From Glacieibacterium arshaanense (GTDB lineage: Bacteria; Pseudomonadota; Alphaproteobacteria; Sphingomonadales; Sphingomonadaceae), in NCBI RefSeq assembly GCF_004681125.1, contig NZ_SIHO01000001.1:507149-571148 (forward strand): 64,000 bases of DNA, read 5' to 3'. The notes under the pieces were generated by a model, which did no database searches, was not told the DNA's origin, and saw only the letters and a program-made list of their open reading frames with translations. This document shows positions 53,255 through 61,362 of the stretch, in pieces. Position numbers and translations under genes: made by a program. Each line of letters opens with the position of its first letter. Positions within the stretch are counted from its first letter, which is position 1.

Positions 53255-54219
53255 TGGAAATCGTCGCCTGCGATATCGGCGGTACGCACGCGCGCTTCGC
53301 GATTGCCAGTGTCGAATATGGCCACGTCGTCGCACTGGGTGAGCCGGTGACGCTGGCGACCGCGGATTTCGCCGGGCTGCCGACCGCGTGGGAAGCATTT
53401 GCAGCGCGGCTTGGGCGGCCTTTGCCGCGCCATGCCGGCATCGCGGTGGCGGCGCCCATCGACAGCGACGTGCTCAAGATGACCAACAGCCCGTGGATCA
53501 TCCGCCCGGCGCTGATAGCCGAGCGGCTGGGGCTGGAAAGCTTCGCTTTGGTCAATGATTTCGGTGCCATTGGCCATGCAGTGGCGCAGCTTGGCGATGA
53601 TGCGTTCGTCCACATCTGCGGTCCGACCGATGTGCCGGCGGACGGCGTGACGACAATCGTCGGGCCGGGGACGGGGCTGGGGGTCGCGCAGTTGCTGCGG
53701 CGGGCCGGTCATGCGCATGTCATCGAAACCGAAGGCGGTCACATTGATTTCGCACCGCTCGACAGTATCGAGGACGGCATCCTCGCGGCGCTGCGGCGCC
53801 AGTACCGCCGCGTCTCGATCGAGCGGCTGGTGTCAGGGCCGGGGCTGGCGGCAATCTACGCCGCGCTCGCCGCGATCGAGGGTCGCGCGGTGCTGCAACG
53901 TGAGGACCGGGAACTCTGGCAAGCGGCGCTGGCGGGCGACGAAGCCTTGCTCAACAGCACGCTCGACCGCTTTTGCCGGATCCTCGGCGCGGTGGCGGGC
54001 GACCTGGCGCTGGCGCACGGCGCCAATGCCGTGGTGCTGGCCGGCGGCATCGGGCTGCGGCTGGCCGACCGGCTGGCGACATCGGGGTTCGCCGAACGCT
54101 TTGCCGCCAAGGGCCGCTACGAAGCGCGCATGGCGGCGCTGCCGGTGCGGTTGATTACCCACCCACAACCCGGCCTGTTCGGCGCGGCGGCGGCGTTTGC
54201 CAACGGAGTGTCCGGATGA
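53254..54219 (+). CDS. glk: Glucokinase
   Basis: A 321-residue ROK-unrelated, E. coli-type glucokinase: ACDIGGTHARFAIA for phosphate binding, FALVNDFGAIGHAV with the catalytic Asp, VGPGTGLGVA for ATP, and ETEGGHIDFAP. It phosphorylates the glucose released by the alpha-glucosidases. ATG 53254 shares TGATG with the edd stop; a GTG at 53251 is a possible earlier start. The stop shares ATGA with eda. Confidence 0.95.
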   Translation: MEIVACDIGGTHARFAIASVEYGHVVALGEPVTLATADFAGLPTAWEAFAARLGRPLPRHAGIAVAAPIDSDVLKMTNSPWIIRPALIAERLGLESFALVNDFGAIGHAVAQLGDDAFVHICGPTDVPADGVTTIVGPGTGLGVAQLLRRAGHAHVIETEGGHIDFAPLDSIEDGILAALRRQYRRVSIERLVSGPGLAAIYAALAAIEGRAVLQREDRELWQAALAGDEALLNSTLDRFCRILGAVAGDLALAHGANAVVLAGGIGLRLADRLATSGFAERFAAKGRYEARMAALPVRLITHPQPGLFGAAAAFANGVSG

Positions 54220-54833
54220 ACGACATCGATACCCTGATGCAGGTCGCGCCGGTGATTCCGGTGCTGGTCATCGACGATGTTGCCCACGCGGCACCGATTG
54301 CCGCGGCGCTGGTCGCGGGCGGCTTGCGGATGCTCGAAGTGACGCTGCGCACGCCGGTCGCACTTGATGTGATGCGCGAAATGGCGAAGGTCGAAGGGGC
54401 CATCGTGGGGGCCGGGACCGTGCTTAATCCCCGCGACCTTGATGCCGCGCTATCGGCAGGCGCGCAGTTCATTGTCAGCCCCGGCCTGACCGAGCCGCTG
54501 GGGCGCGCGGCGATTGCCAACGGTGTCCCGTTCCTGCCCGGCACCGCGAGCGCCGGCGACATCATGCGGGGGCTCGACATGGGGCTCGACCGCTTCAAGT
54601 TCTTCCCCGCCGAAACCTCGGGAGGACTGCCGGCACTGAAAGCGCTGGCGGGCCCGTTCGGCGCGGTGCGTTTCTGCCCGACCGGCGGCATCACGCTCGC
54701 CACCGCACCGGCGTGGCTGGCGCATCCGGCGGTGCGCTGCGTCGGCGGCAGCTGGCTGGTGCCGGCGGGCGTGCCCGACCTCGCCGCAATCACCGAACAC
54801 GCCCGCGCGGCGTGCGGCTTGCGACGTGGATAA
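54216..54833 (+). CDS. eda: KDPG aldolase
   Basis: A 205-residue class I aldolase that splits 2-keto-3-deoxy-6-phosphogluconate into pyruvate and glyceraldehyde 3-phosphate. Catalytic Glu lies in MLEVTLRTP, the Schiff-base Lys in RFKFFPAE, and the phosphate loop in FCPTGGI and GGSWLVP. Length is normal. Together with zwf, edd and glk it completes the Entner-Doudoroff set except the lactonase. The stop overlaps the next start. Confidence 0.96.
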   Translation: MNDIDTLMQVAPVIPVLVIDDVAHAAPIAAALVAGGLRMLEVTLRTPVALDVMREMAKVEGAIVGAGTVLNPRDLDAALSAGAQFIVSPGLTEPLGRAAIANGVPFLPGTASAGDIMRGLDMGLDRFKFFPAETSGGLPALKALAGPFGAVRFCPTGGITLATAPAWLAHPAVRCVGGSWLVPAGVPDLAAITEHARAACGLRRG

Positions 54834-55851
54834 GACGACCTCGTTCGATATCGCGCAGGCGGCCGGCGTGTCGCAGCCGACGGTGTCGCGCGCCTTGCGC
54901 GGCAGTCCGCTGGTCAACGAGGCGACGCGGCGGCGCATCGAAGCGATTGCCCGCCAGCTCAATTATACCGTCGACAAGAACGCCTCGAGCCTGCGGACCA
55001 GCCGGTCGCGGACGCTGGCGCTGCTGTTCTTCGAAGACCCGACACCCGACGAGTCGAACATCAATCCGTTCTTCCTGTCGATGGTCGGCGCGATCACCCG
55101 GGCGTGCGCGGCGCACGGCTATGACCTGCTGATTTCGTTTCAGCAGCTGTCGTCGAACTGGCACGTCGATTTCGAGGATAGCCGCAAGGCTGACGGCATA
55201 TTGCTGCTCGGCTACGGCGACTATCACCTGTCGCGCGCCCGGCTCGAAGCGCTCGATGCGCAGGGTACGCATTTCGTGCGCTGGGGCTCGGTGCGCGACG
55301 GTCAGCCCGGCATCACCATTGGCTGCGACAATGTCGCCGGCGGCCGCGACGTGACCGCGCACCTGCTGGCGCTCGGCCGCCGTCGCATTGCGTTCATCGG
55401 CGCGGCCACCGACCATTATCCCGAATTCGAGGACCGCTTCACCGGATACGGCGCCGCGCATGCCGCTGCCGGGCTGGTGGCCGACCCGGCGCTGCAGGTC
55501 GATGCCATCGCCACCGAAGCCGCCGGCTTCGACGCGACCACTGCGCTGCTGGCGCGCGGCGTGGCGTTCGATGCGGTATTCGCGGCGTCGGACCTTATCG
55601 CCATCGGCGCCTTGCGCGCGCTGCACGCGGCGGGGCTGCGCACCCCGCACGACGTTGCGGTTGCCGGTTTCGATGATCTGCCCGCCGCCGCGATGGCCAA
55701 TCCGCCGCTGACCACCGTGGCGCAGGACGTGGCGCGCGGCGGCGCGGCGCTGGTCGGCGCGCTGCTCGACCGTATCGAAAATCGCGACGTTGGCGACCGG
55801 CTACTGCCGGCGCGGCTTGTCGTTCGAAAAAGCTGCGGCGCGGCTGCATAA
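54826..55851 (+). CDS. LacI-family repressor 2
   Basis: A 341-residue regulator starting at GTG 54826, inside the eda stop region. [24 protein letters not shown] with hinge [14 protein letters not shown]; ligand domain [18 protein letters not shown] and [17 protein letters not shown]. Its HTH recognition helix (SQPTVSRAL) differs from that of repressor 1 (STSTVSRAL), so a different operator is expected; the palindrome TTGAATACGTATTCAA before the TonB receptor is a candidate. It is embedded in the zwf operon and followed 38 nt later by the sugar permease. Confidence 0.92.
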   Translation: MDKTTSFDIAQAAGVSQPTVSRALRGSPLVNEATRRRIEAIARQLNYTVDKNASSLRTSRSRTLALLFFEDPTPDESNINPFFLSMVGAITRACAAHGYDLLISFQQLSSNWHVDFEDSRKADGILLLGYGDYHLSRARLEALDAQGTHFVRWGSVRDGQPGITIGCDNVAGGRDVTAHLLALGRRRIAFIGAATDHYPEFEDRFTGYGAAHAAAGLVADPALQVDAIATEAAGFDATTALLARGVAFDAVFAASDLIAIGALRALHAAGLRTPHDVAVAGFDDLPAAAMANPPLTTVAQDVARGGAALVGALLDRIENRDVGDRLLPARLVVRKSCGAAA

Positions 55852-55889
55852 ACGCAAGGACCGGCCGAAGCCGGCAGTAGGGGAGTCTC

Positions 55890-57368
55890 ATGACCAAGCC
55901 ACGCCAGAGCCATATGGGGCTATGGAATATCAGCTTCGGCTTTTTCGGCATCCAGATCGGTTTCGCGCTCCAGAATGCCAATGTCAGTCGCATCTTCCAG
56001 TCGCTCGGCACCAGCATCGATGACCTGCCGATCCTGTGGATTGCCGGGCCGCTGACCGGGCTGCTGGTGCAGCCGCTGATCGGGCACTTTTCGGACCGCA
56101 CCTGGGGGCGCTTCGGGCGGCGGCGGCCGTACTTCCTGCTTGGCGCGGTGCTGGCGACGCTGGCGCTGGTCGGCATGCCAAACGCGCCGGTGCTGTGGGT
56201 CGCGGCGGTACTGCTGTGGGTGCTCGACGCCTCGCTCAATATCTCGATGGAGCCGTTCAGGGCGTTTGTCGGCGACATGGTCGATGATGACCAGAGCACC
56301 GCCGGCTATGCCTTCCAGACAGCGTTCATCGGTGCCGGTGCGGTCGTCGCCAGCCTCGCGCCGACGCTGCTCACCGAGGTGTTCGGGGTCGGCAATGTCG
56401 CTGCCGCGGGCGAGATTCCGCCGTCGGTGCGGCTGGCGTTTTACCTTGGTGCGGCGGCGCTGCTCGGCGCGGTGCTGTGGACGGTGCTGTCGGTCAAGGA
56501 GTATTCCCCCGAACAGCTCCGCGCTTTCGATGGCGAGAGCCATGAACCGCAACGCGGCGCGGTCGCCACCCCGGCGATGGTGCGCCAGGCGCCGCTTTGG
56601 ATTGTCGCCGGACTGGCGGTGATTGGTGCCGTGCTGGGACTTGGGCTCGACAAGCCGGTCTATATTCTGGGCGCGATGCTGGCAGCGTTCGGGCTGGCGC
56701 AGCTGGCCAGCGCGCGCTTGGTCGCGACCGGCCACGGCGACAACGTCCTGTGCCACATCGTCGCCGATCTCGCTGCGATGCCGGCGACGATGCGCAAGCT
56801 GTGCCTCGTCCAGTTCTTCACCTGGTCGGCGCTGTTCATCATGTGGATCTACACCACGCCGATCGTCACCGCGCGCGTGTTCGGCGCCACCGATACGGCG
56901 TCACAGGCCTACAACGACGGTGCCGACTGGGTCGGCGTGCTTTTTGCCGTCTACAGCGGCGTCGCCGCGCTCTACGCCTTCGTCCTGCCGCGCGTCGCCA
57001 AGGCCATCGGCCGCCGCAACACGCATGTCATCGGGCTGCTGGCGGGCGCCGCCGGCTTCGCGTCGTTCCTGTTCATCCGCGACGCGCAGGCGCTGATCGG
57101 CTCGATGGTGCTGATCGGTATCGCCTGGGCCTCGATCCTGACCATGCCCTACGCCATCCTTGCCACCACGCTGCCGCCGGCCAAGCTCGGCATCTACATG
57201 GGGCTGTTCAACATCTTCATCGTGCTACCGCAGCTTATCGTGTCGAGCGTCATGGGCGAAGTCGTCGGCAGCCTGTTCCCCGACCAGCCGGTCTATGCGA
57301 TGGCGATTGCGGCGGGGGTTCTGGTGTTGGCGGCGGGCGCGATGGTGCGGGTGAAGGAAGGCGTGTAG
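55890..57368 (+). CDS. MFS sugar transporter (maltose/sucrose:H+ symporter type)
   Basis: A 492-residue, twelve-helix permease of the glycoside-pentoside/SLC45-like group. [25 protein letters not shown], with the RxGRRRP loop between helices 2 and 3, is the hallmark of sugar symporters of this branch; Asp in [20 protein letters not shown] follows. It would bring maltose or glucose from periplasm to cytoplasm, completing the route opened by the TonB receptor. It is the last gene of the zwf operon and is followed by inverted-repeat element copy 4. Confidence 0.9.
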   Translation: MTKPRQSHMGLWNISFGFFGIQIGFALQNANVSRIFQSLGTSIDDLPILWIAGPLTGLLVQPLIGHFSDRTWGRFGRRRPYFLLGAVLATLALVGMPNAPVLWVAAVLLWVLDASLNISMEPFRAFVGDMVDDDQSTAGYAFQTAFIGAGAVVASLAPTLLTEVFGVGNVAAAGEIPPSVRLAFYLGAAALLGAVLWTVLSVKEYSPEQLRAFDGESHEPQRGAVATPAMVRQAPLWIVAGLAVIGAVLGLGLDKPVYILGAMLAAFGLAQLASARLVATGHGDNVLCHIVADLAAMPATMRKLCLVQFFTWSALFIMWIYTTPIVTARVFGATDTASQAYNDGADWVGVLFAVYSGVAALYAFVLPRVAKAIGRRNTHVIGLLAGAAGFASFLFIRDAQALIGSMVLIGIAWASILTMPYAILATTLPPAKLGIYMGLFNIFIVLPQLIVSSVMGEVVGSLFPDQPVYAMAIAAGVLVLAAGAMVRVKEGV

Positions 57369-57492
57369 GGCCTCCGGCGGGCAGGGGTGACCCCTGCACC
57401 CGAATTTTGCAGTCCATGAAACGCGACCGTGGCCTTTGGTGCACCGACGCCAACATATGGGTGCAGGGCCAAGGTCCTGCCCTCCGGAGGCT
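57369..57492. repeat. Inverted-repeat element, copy 4
   Basis: Left arm GGGCCTCCGGCGG then GCAGGGGT-G-ACCCCTGC (57381-57397). Right arm GCAGGGCC-AA-GGTCCTGC (57463-57480, one G-T pair) and CCTCCGGAGGCTC. The middle has GACCGTGGCCTTTGGTGCACCG, shared in part with copies 2 and 3. It fills the space between the convergent MFS and enoyl-CoA hydratase genes. Confidence 0.8.
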
Positions 57493-58284
57493 CTACCCGT
57501 CTTCCCACTGCGGCGGCCGCTTCTCGAGAAACGCCGCAATCCCCTCCTTGGCGTCGGCGTGTGCGACGTTGGCAATCGCCTCGGCCTTGGCGAAGCAATA
57601 GGCGTCGGGCACGGACATCGCGGCTTGCGCATTGAAGCTGCGTTTGCCGCGCGCCAGCGTTGCGGCGGATTTGCTGGCGATGCGTGCAGCGAGCGCGTCG
57701 ACGGCGGCGGGCAGGTCGTCGGGGTCATGGACGGCGTTGATCAGTCCGATGTCGCGGGCGTGGCTGGCGGGGAACAGTTCGCCGGTGGCGAGCATCAGCA
57801 TCGCCGCCTTGCGGCCGATGTTGCGGGACAGCTGGATCTGCGGCGTGTGGCACCAGAAGCCGATGTTGACGCCCGGCGTGGCGAAGCGCGCGGTGCTGGC
57901 GGCGAGCGCAAGGTCGCACGCGGCGACCAGCTCGCAGCCCGCGGCGGTGGCGACGCCGGTGACTTCGGCGATGACGATCTGCGGGGCGTTCATCACCGCC
58001 TGCATCAACGCGCCGAGCCCGTCGAAATCCTGTTCGAGGAATGCCGGATCGGGGTCGCCGGTGAATTCGTTGAGGTCGTGGCCGGCGCAGAAAATGCGGC
58101 CGCCGGCGCCGGAAATTATGATGACCTTGATATCGCGGCGTTCGGCGAGGTCGGCGAGCGCGGCACGCAGGTCTGCGGCAAGTTCGAATGATAGGCTGTT
58201 GCCCGCCGCCGGCCGGTTGAGCACCAGCCGCGCGACCGCGCCGTTTTCGTGGCGTAACAATCTGGGGGCGGGGGATTCGGTCAT
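57493..58284 (-). CDS. Enoyl-CoA hydratase/isomerase family protein
   Basis: A 263-residue crotonase-fold protein. The oxyanion-hole segments are IFCAGHDLNEF and ATAAGCELVAACDLALA; a Glu is present where the first catalytic Glu of hydratases often lies (GCELVAAC), while the second is less clear, so isomerase or other crotonase chemistry is possible. ATG 58284 lies 7 nt after the stop of halogenase 2, so the two are co-transcribed, an odd pairing of a halogenase with an acyl-CoA enzyme. The 3' end runs into inverted-repeat element copy 4. Confidence 0.88.
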   Translation of the reverse strand: MTESPAPRLLRHENGAVARLVLNRPAAGNSLSFELAADLRAALADLAERRDIKVIIISGAGGRIFCAGHDLNEFTGDPDPAFLEQDFDGLGALMQAVMNAPQIVIAEVTGVATAAGCELVAACDLALAASTARFATPGVNIGFWCHTPQIQLSRNIGRKAAMLMLATGELFPASHARDIGLINAVHDPDDLPAAVDALAARIASKSAATLARGKRSFNAQAAMSVPDAYCFAKAEAIANVAHADAKEGIAAFLEKRPPQWEDG

Positions 58285-58291
58285 CGCGGCC

Positions 58292-59794
58292 TCAACGGGG
58301 TGAAGAACAGTGACGTGCGATATAGTCGCGGTGCGTCGGCATGGCGTCGGCGGCTTCGCCGATGACGCGCTTGAGGCCCGACAGCAGCCGCGGCGCATCG
58401 ACATTGCGCGCGTCCGCCAGTGGGTCATAGCGCGCTGGGATGATACCTTGCCCGAGGAACACTGCGAGCCAGCTGACGTTGACGAATAACTCGCCGGGGT
58501 CGGCGACGACACGCGCGTGCGCGGCGAAGTGCGCGATCTTGTTTGCCAGTTCGTCGGGGATGTCCATCGCCGCAACGTGGCGCCACAGCGGCGTGTCGGC
58601 GCGCGTCGTCGCCTTGTAGTGCAGGATGATGAAGTCGCGGACGCGTTCGAATTCGCGCGCGGTCAGCTTGTTGTATTCGGCCGCGACCAGCGGATCGAAA
58701 TCGCGGTCGGGCCATAGCGCCAGCAGCCGGTTGATGCCCGACTGGATGAGGTGGATGCTGGTCGATTCGAGCGGTTCGAGGAAGCCGCTCGCCAGGCCAA
58801 GGGCAACGACATTGCGATTCCAGAATTGCTTGCGGCGGCCGGTGGTGAATGCCAGCCGGCGCGGTTCCGCAAGTGCTTCGCCATCAAGGTTGGCAAGCAG
58901 CGTTGCCTGCGCGACGTCATCATCGAGGAAGCTGCTGGCATAAACATAGCCGTTGCCGGTGCGATGCTGCAGCGGGATGCGCCATTGCCAGCCGGCGTCA
59001 CGTGCCGTCGAGCGCGTGTAGGGGGTGAAATCGTCGCTGCTCGCGCACGGCACGGCGACGGCGCGGTCGCAGGGCAGCCAGTGCGTCCAGTCGTCATAGC
59101 CGCTGTCGAGTGCGCCCTGGATGAGCAGCCCGCGGAAGCCCGAGCAGTCGATGAACAGATCGGCCTCGATGCGGCGCCCGTCTTCGAGTTGCACCGCGCT
59201 GACGAACCCGCGCGCGTCCTGTTCGACCGTGGCGACCTTGCCTTCATGGCGCGTCACGCCACGCTTTTCACCATAGCCGCGCAGATACAGCGCATAGCGC
59301 GACGCATCGAAGTGATAGGCATAGTCCATCGTCGACTGCACCAGCCGGCGGTCGCTGGTCGGCTTGTCGAAGCGGTTGGCGCGCGCGGCAGCCCAGGCCA
59401 TCGAATAGTCCGACAGCGGCGTGGTGTCGCCGCGCTGGCGTTCGCGCAGCCAGTAGTGGTGCAGCGTCACGGCATCGAAATCGGCGCCGAATGTGCCGAA
59501 CGGGTGGAAATAACGGTTGCCGGTCCAGCCCCAGTCGACGAATTCGATGCCGAGCTTGAAGCTGCCATAGGTGCATTTGAGAAAGTCGTTCTCGTCGATG
59601 CCGAGCTGCGCGTTGAACAGCTTGATCGGCGGGATCGTCGCCTCGCCGACGCCGACGGTGCCGATATCGTCCGATTCGATTAGCTCAATGGCAACGCCGT
59701 GCTGCAGCGCGTTGGCCAGTGCCGCCGCCGCCATCCAGCCCGCGGTGCCGCCACCGATGACGGCGACGCGGCGGATATTGCGGGACTCAGGCAT
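58292..59794 (-). CDS. Flavin-dependent tryptophan-halogenase-family protein 2
   Basis: A 500-residue relative of halogenase 1 with the same landmarks: [33 protein letters not shown], the lysine in [26 protein letters not shown] (WxWxIP) and [12 protein letters not shown]. All parts look intact. ATG 59794 fits the family start; an upstream in-frame codon at 59899 would add unrelated residues. TGCAATCGATTTCA, one base off the lacI/zwf palindrome, lies 23 nt before the start, so this halogenase probably shares control with the sugar genes. Substrate unknown. Confidence 0.92.
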   Translation of the reverse strand: MPESRNIRRVAVIGGGTAGWMAAAALANALQHGVAIELIESDDIGTVGVGEATIPPIKLFNAQLGIDENDFLKCTYGSFKLGIEFVDWGWTGNRYFHPFGTFGADFDAVTLHHYWLRERQRGDTTPLSDYSMAWAAARANRFDKPTSDRRLVQSTMDYAYHFDASRYALYLRGYGEKRGVTRHEGKVATVEQDARGFVSAVQLEDGRRIEADLFIDCSGFRGLLIQGALDSGYDDWTHWLPCDRAVAVPCASSDDFTPYTRSTARDAGWQWRIPLQHRTGNGYVYASSFLDDDVAQATLLANLDGEALAEPRRLAFTTGRRKQFWNRNVVALGLASGFLEPLESTSIHLIQSGINRLLALWPDRDFDPLVAAEYNKLTAREFERVRDFIILHYKATTRADTPLWRHVAAMDIPDELANKIAHFAAHARVVADPGELFVNVSWLAVFLGQGIIPARYDPLADARNVDAPRLLSGLKRVIGEAADAMPTHRDYIARHCSSPR

Positions 59795-59817
59795 GCGGGG
59801 TTCCGGCGATTGGGGCT

Positions 59818-59831
59818 TGCAATCGATTTCA
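59818..59831. promoter_or_regulatory. LacI-type operator before halogenase 2
   Basis: TGCAATCGATTTCA matches the perfect palindrome at 49900-49913 in 13 of 14 positions and lies 23 nt before ATG 59794 of the leftward halogenase gene, where a repressor would block transcription. Confidence 0.6.
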
Positions 59832-59916
59832 TCGTCTGCGAACCGCGCCGCGTCAAGTTGCTGCGGGTTGATCCATGTCAATGCCGCGCCAATCGCCAAA
59901 GTCCAGAAAGCTGACC

Positions 59917-60156
59917 ATGAGCCCCGACGAATTCACCGCCGCTGCCCGCACCATTACCGCCACGCTGAGCGGCCATGCTGCGCATCGGGCATTCGACCTG
60001 CTAACCAACGACCTGCTGCGCGCGCTCGGCTACGGCGACGGCGTTGCGACGTTCGAGGCGGCGGTGCTGCACTGGCACGAGGCTGCACACCCCTATCCGC
60101 ACATCGGGCCGTGCCCTGATTGCGAAGCGGCAGCGCCGCTGCGCGCGGCTGCATGA
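59917..60156 (+). CDS. Small protein with CPDC motif, coupled to a hemoglobin gene
   Basis: A 79-residue protein ([28 protein letters not shown] at the start). It is mainly helical and ends [18 protein letters not shown] is a CxxC motif that could bind metal or be redox-active. ATG 59917 was chosen over 59875 because it lies closer to the coding-like part; either is possible. The stop shares ATGA with the truncated hemoglobin gene, so it is very likely made with it. I do not recognise the family. Confidence 0.65.
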   Translation: MSPDEFTAAARTITATLSGHAAHRAFDLLTNDLLRALGYGDGVATFEAAVLHWHEAAHPYPHIGPCPDCEAAAPLRAAA

Positions 60157-60563
60157 CTGTCGAAGTCGCCACCAAAGCCCCCGCAGCGCCGACGCCGTTC
60201 GAGCTGTTCGGCGGTGCAGTGGCGGTGCGCAAGCTGGTCGACCGCTTCTATGATTTGATGGAGGGCGACCCCGACTACGCGGCGCTACGTGCGCTGCATG
60301 CCGCCGATTTGGACCCGATGCGTGACTCGCTGACGGGCTTTCTGATCGCCTGGCTCGGCGGCCCGCGCGACTGGTTCGACGCCCGCCCCGGCGGTCCGTG
60401 TGTGATGTCGATGCATCGCAAAGTCGCCATCGACAGCACGGTCGCCGATCAATGGCTGTTCGCCATGTCGCGCGCGCTCGATTCCTGCGCCATTGATGCG
60501 CCGTTGCGCAGCGCCATCATCACCGCCTTCACGCGCATGGCGGGCGGCATGGTCAACCGCTGA
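60153..60563 (+). CDS. Group II truncated hemoglobin
   Basis: A 136-residue globin of the 2-over-2 fold: PFELFGGAVAVRKLVDRFYDLMEGDP at helices A-B, LTGFLIAWLGGPRDWF at E, and MSMHRKVAIDSTVADQWLFAMSRAL with the proximal His in SMHRK. These proteins bind O2 or NO and act in nitrosative or oxygen stress. ATG 60153 overlaps the stop of the small CPDC protein. It is convergent with a Crp/Fnr-family regulator gene only 3 nt away. Confidence 0.88.
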   Translation: MTVEVATKAPAAPTPFELFGGAVAVRKLVDRFYDLMEGDPDYAALRALHAADLDPMRDSLTGFLIAWLGGPRDWFDARPGGPCVMSMHRKVAIDSTVADQWLFAMSRALDSCAIDAPLRSAIITAFTRMAGGMVNR

Positions 60564-60566
60564 GGA

Positions 60567-61253
60567 CTACCGCCAGATGCGCTCGTCGTTGTTGGCGAGC
60601 TGCTGTAGTGCGGTGCGGTCGATGATTTCGAGATTGCGGTAACCGATCGCGATTATGCCGCGCTCGACCAGACCGTGCAGCACCTTGTTGGTCGTCTGCC
60701 GCGACAGCCCGCACATTTCGGCTAGATCGCTTTGTGAAAACCCCAGTTCGTGGCGCCGCGTCGCATCGAAATAGCCGCTGAACGACAGCAGACGTTGCGC
60801 GATGCGGATTTCGGGCACCGGCTGGATGAGGTTGGCCACGACCGAAACCGCCAGGCTAAGTGACTCACCGCCGTTGATGGCGAAATGCCGGCAATTTTCA
60901 GCATCCTGCGCCATTTCGTCGAAATCGTTCTGCGACAGGTGCAGCACCTCGACCGGCGTGCCGGCGACCAGCGTTACCCAGCGCGGTGCGCGTTGGAATG
61001 CAGTCGCTTCGCCGATCCAGTATCCAGGCTGCTCCGAATTGACGAGCACATCGGCCGGCGGCACCCGCGTCAGCAACCGGCCGCTGACCAACCCGAACAT
61101 GCCGCTGGGGGGATCGCCGGGGTTGTACAGCGCTTCGCCGGTTGCGAACTGCCGTAACCGGCAGCGCGCTATGACCGCGTCACGGAACGCCGCCGGCCGC
61201 CGTGACAGCCAGCCCTGCGCGGTAACAACGGCGGCGGCTTCGGCCTTGTCCAT
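60567..61253 (-). CDS. Crp/Fnr-family transcriptional regulator
   Basis: A 228-residue protein with an N-terminal cyclic-nucleotide-binding-like barrel (LYNPGDPPSGMFGLVSGRLL, GYWIGEATAF) and a C-terminal winged helix (ELGFSQSDLAEMCGLSRQTTNKVLHGL). No N-terminal cysteine set for an iron-sulfur cluster is seen, so it is not an Fnr-type oxygen sensor of the usual kind; the cAMP-contact residues are not clearly conserved either. It is divergent from the DUF1254 genes with an inverted repeat between them, which it may bind. Confidence 0.9.
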   Translation of the reverse strand: MDKAEAAAVVTAQGWLSRRPAAFRDAVIARCRLRQFATGEALYNPGDPPSGMFGLVSGRLLTRVPPADVLVNSEQPGYWIGEATAFQRAPRWVTLVAGTPVEVLHLSQNDFDEMAQDAENCRHFAINGGESLSLAVSVVANLIQPVPEIRIAQRLLSFSGYFDATRRHELGFSQSDLAEMCGLSRQTTNKVLHGLVERGIIAIGYRNLEIIDRTALQQLANNDERIWR

Positions 61254-61278
61254 CGTGCGCCCTTAACCTTCAGCTAAC

Positions 61279-61298
61279 ACTGTCAATACCGCGACAGT
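61279..61298. promoter_or_regulatory. Inverted repeat between the Crp/Fnr gene and the DUF1254 genes
   Basis: ACTGTC (61279-61284) and GACAGT (61293-61298) are perfect reverse complements with an 8-nt spacer. The site lies 26 nt before the regulator start and 65 nt before ATG 61363. It fits a dimeric regulator such as the Crp/Fnr protein beside it. Confidence 0.5.
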
Positions 61299-61362
61299 CC
61301 GGCAGCGGCAAATGCGCTACCCGCGGTATCCAGCACAAATCGACAATTGCGGGAGCTTCACC

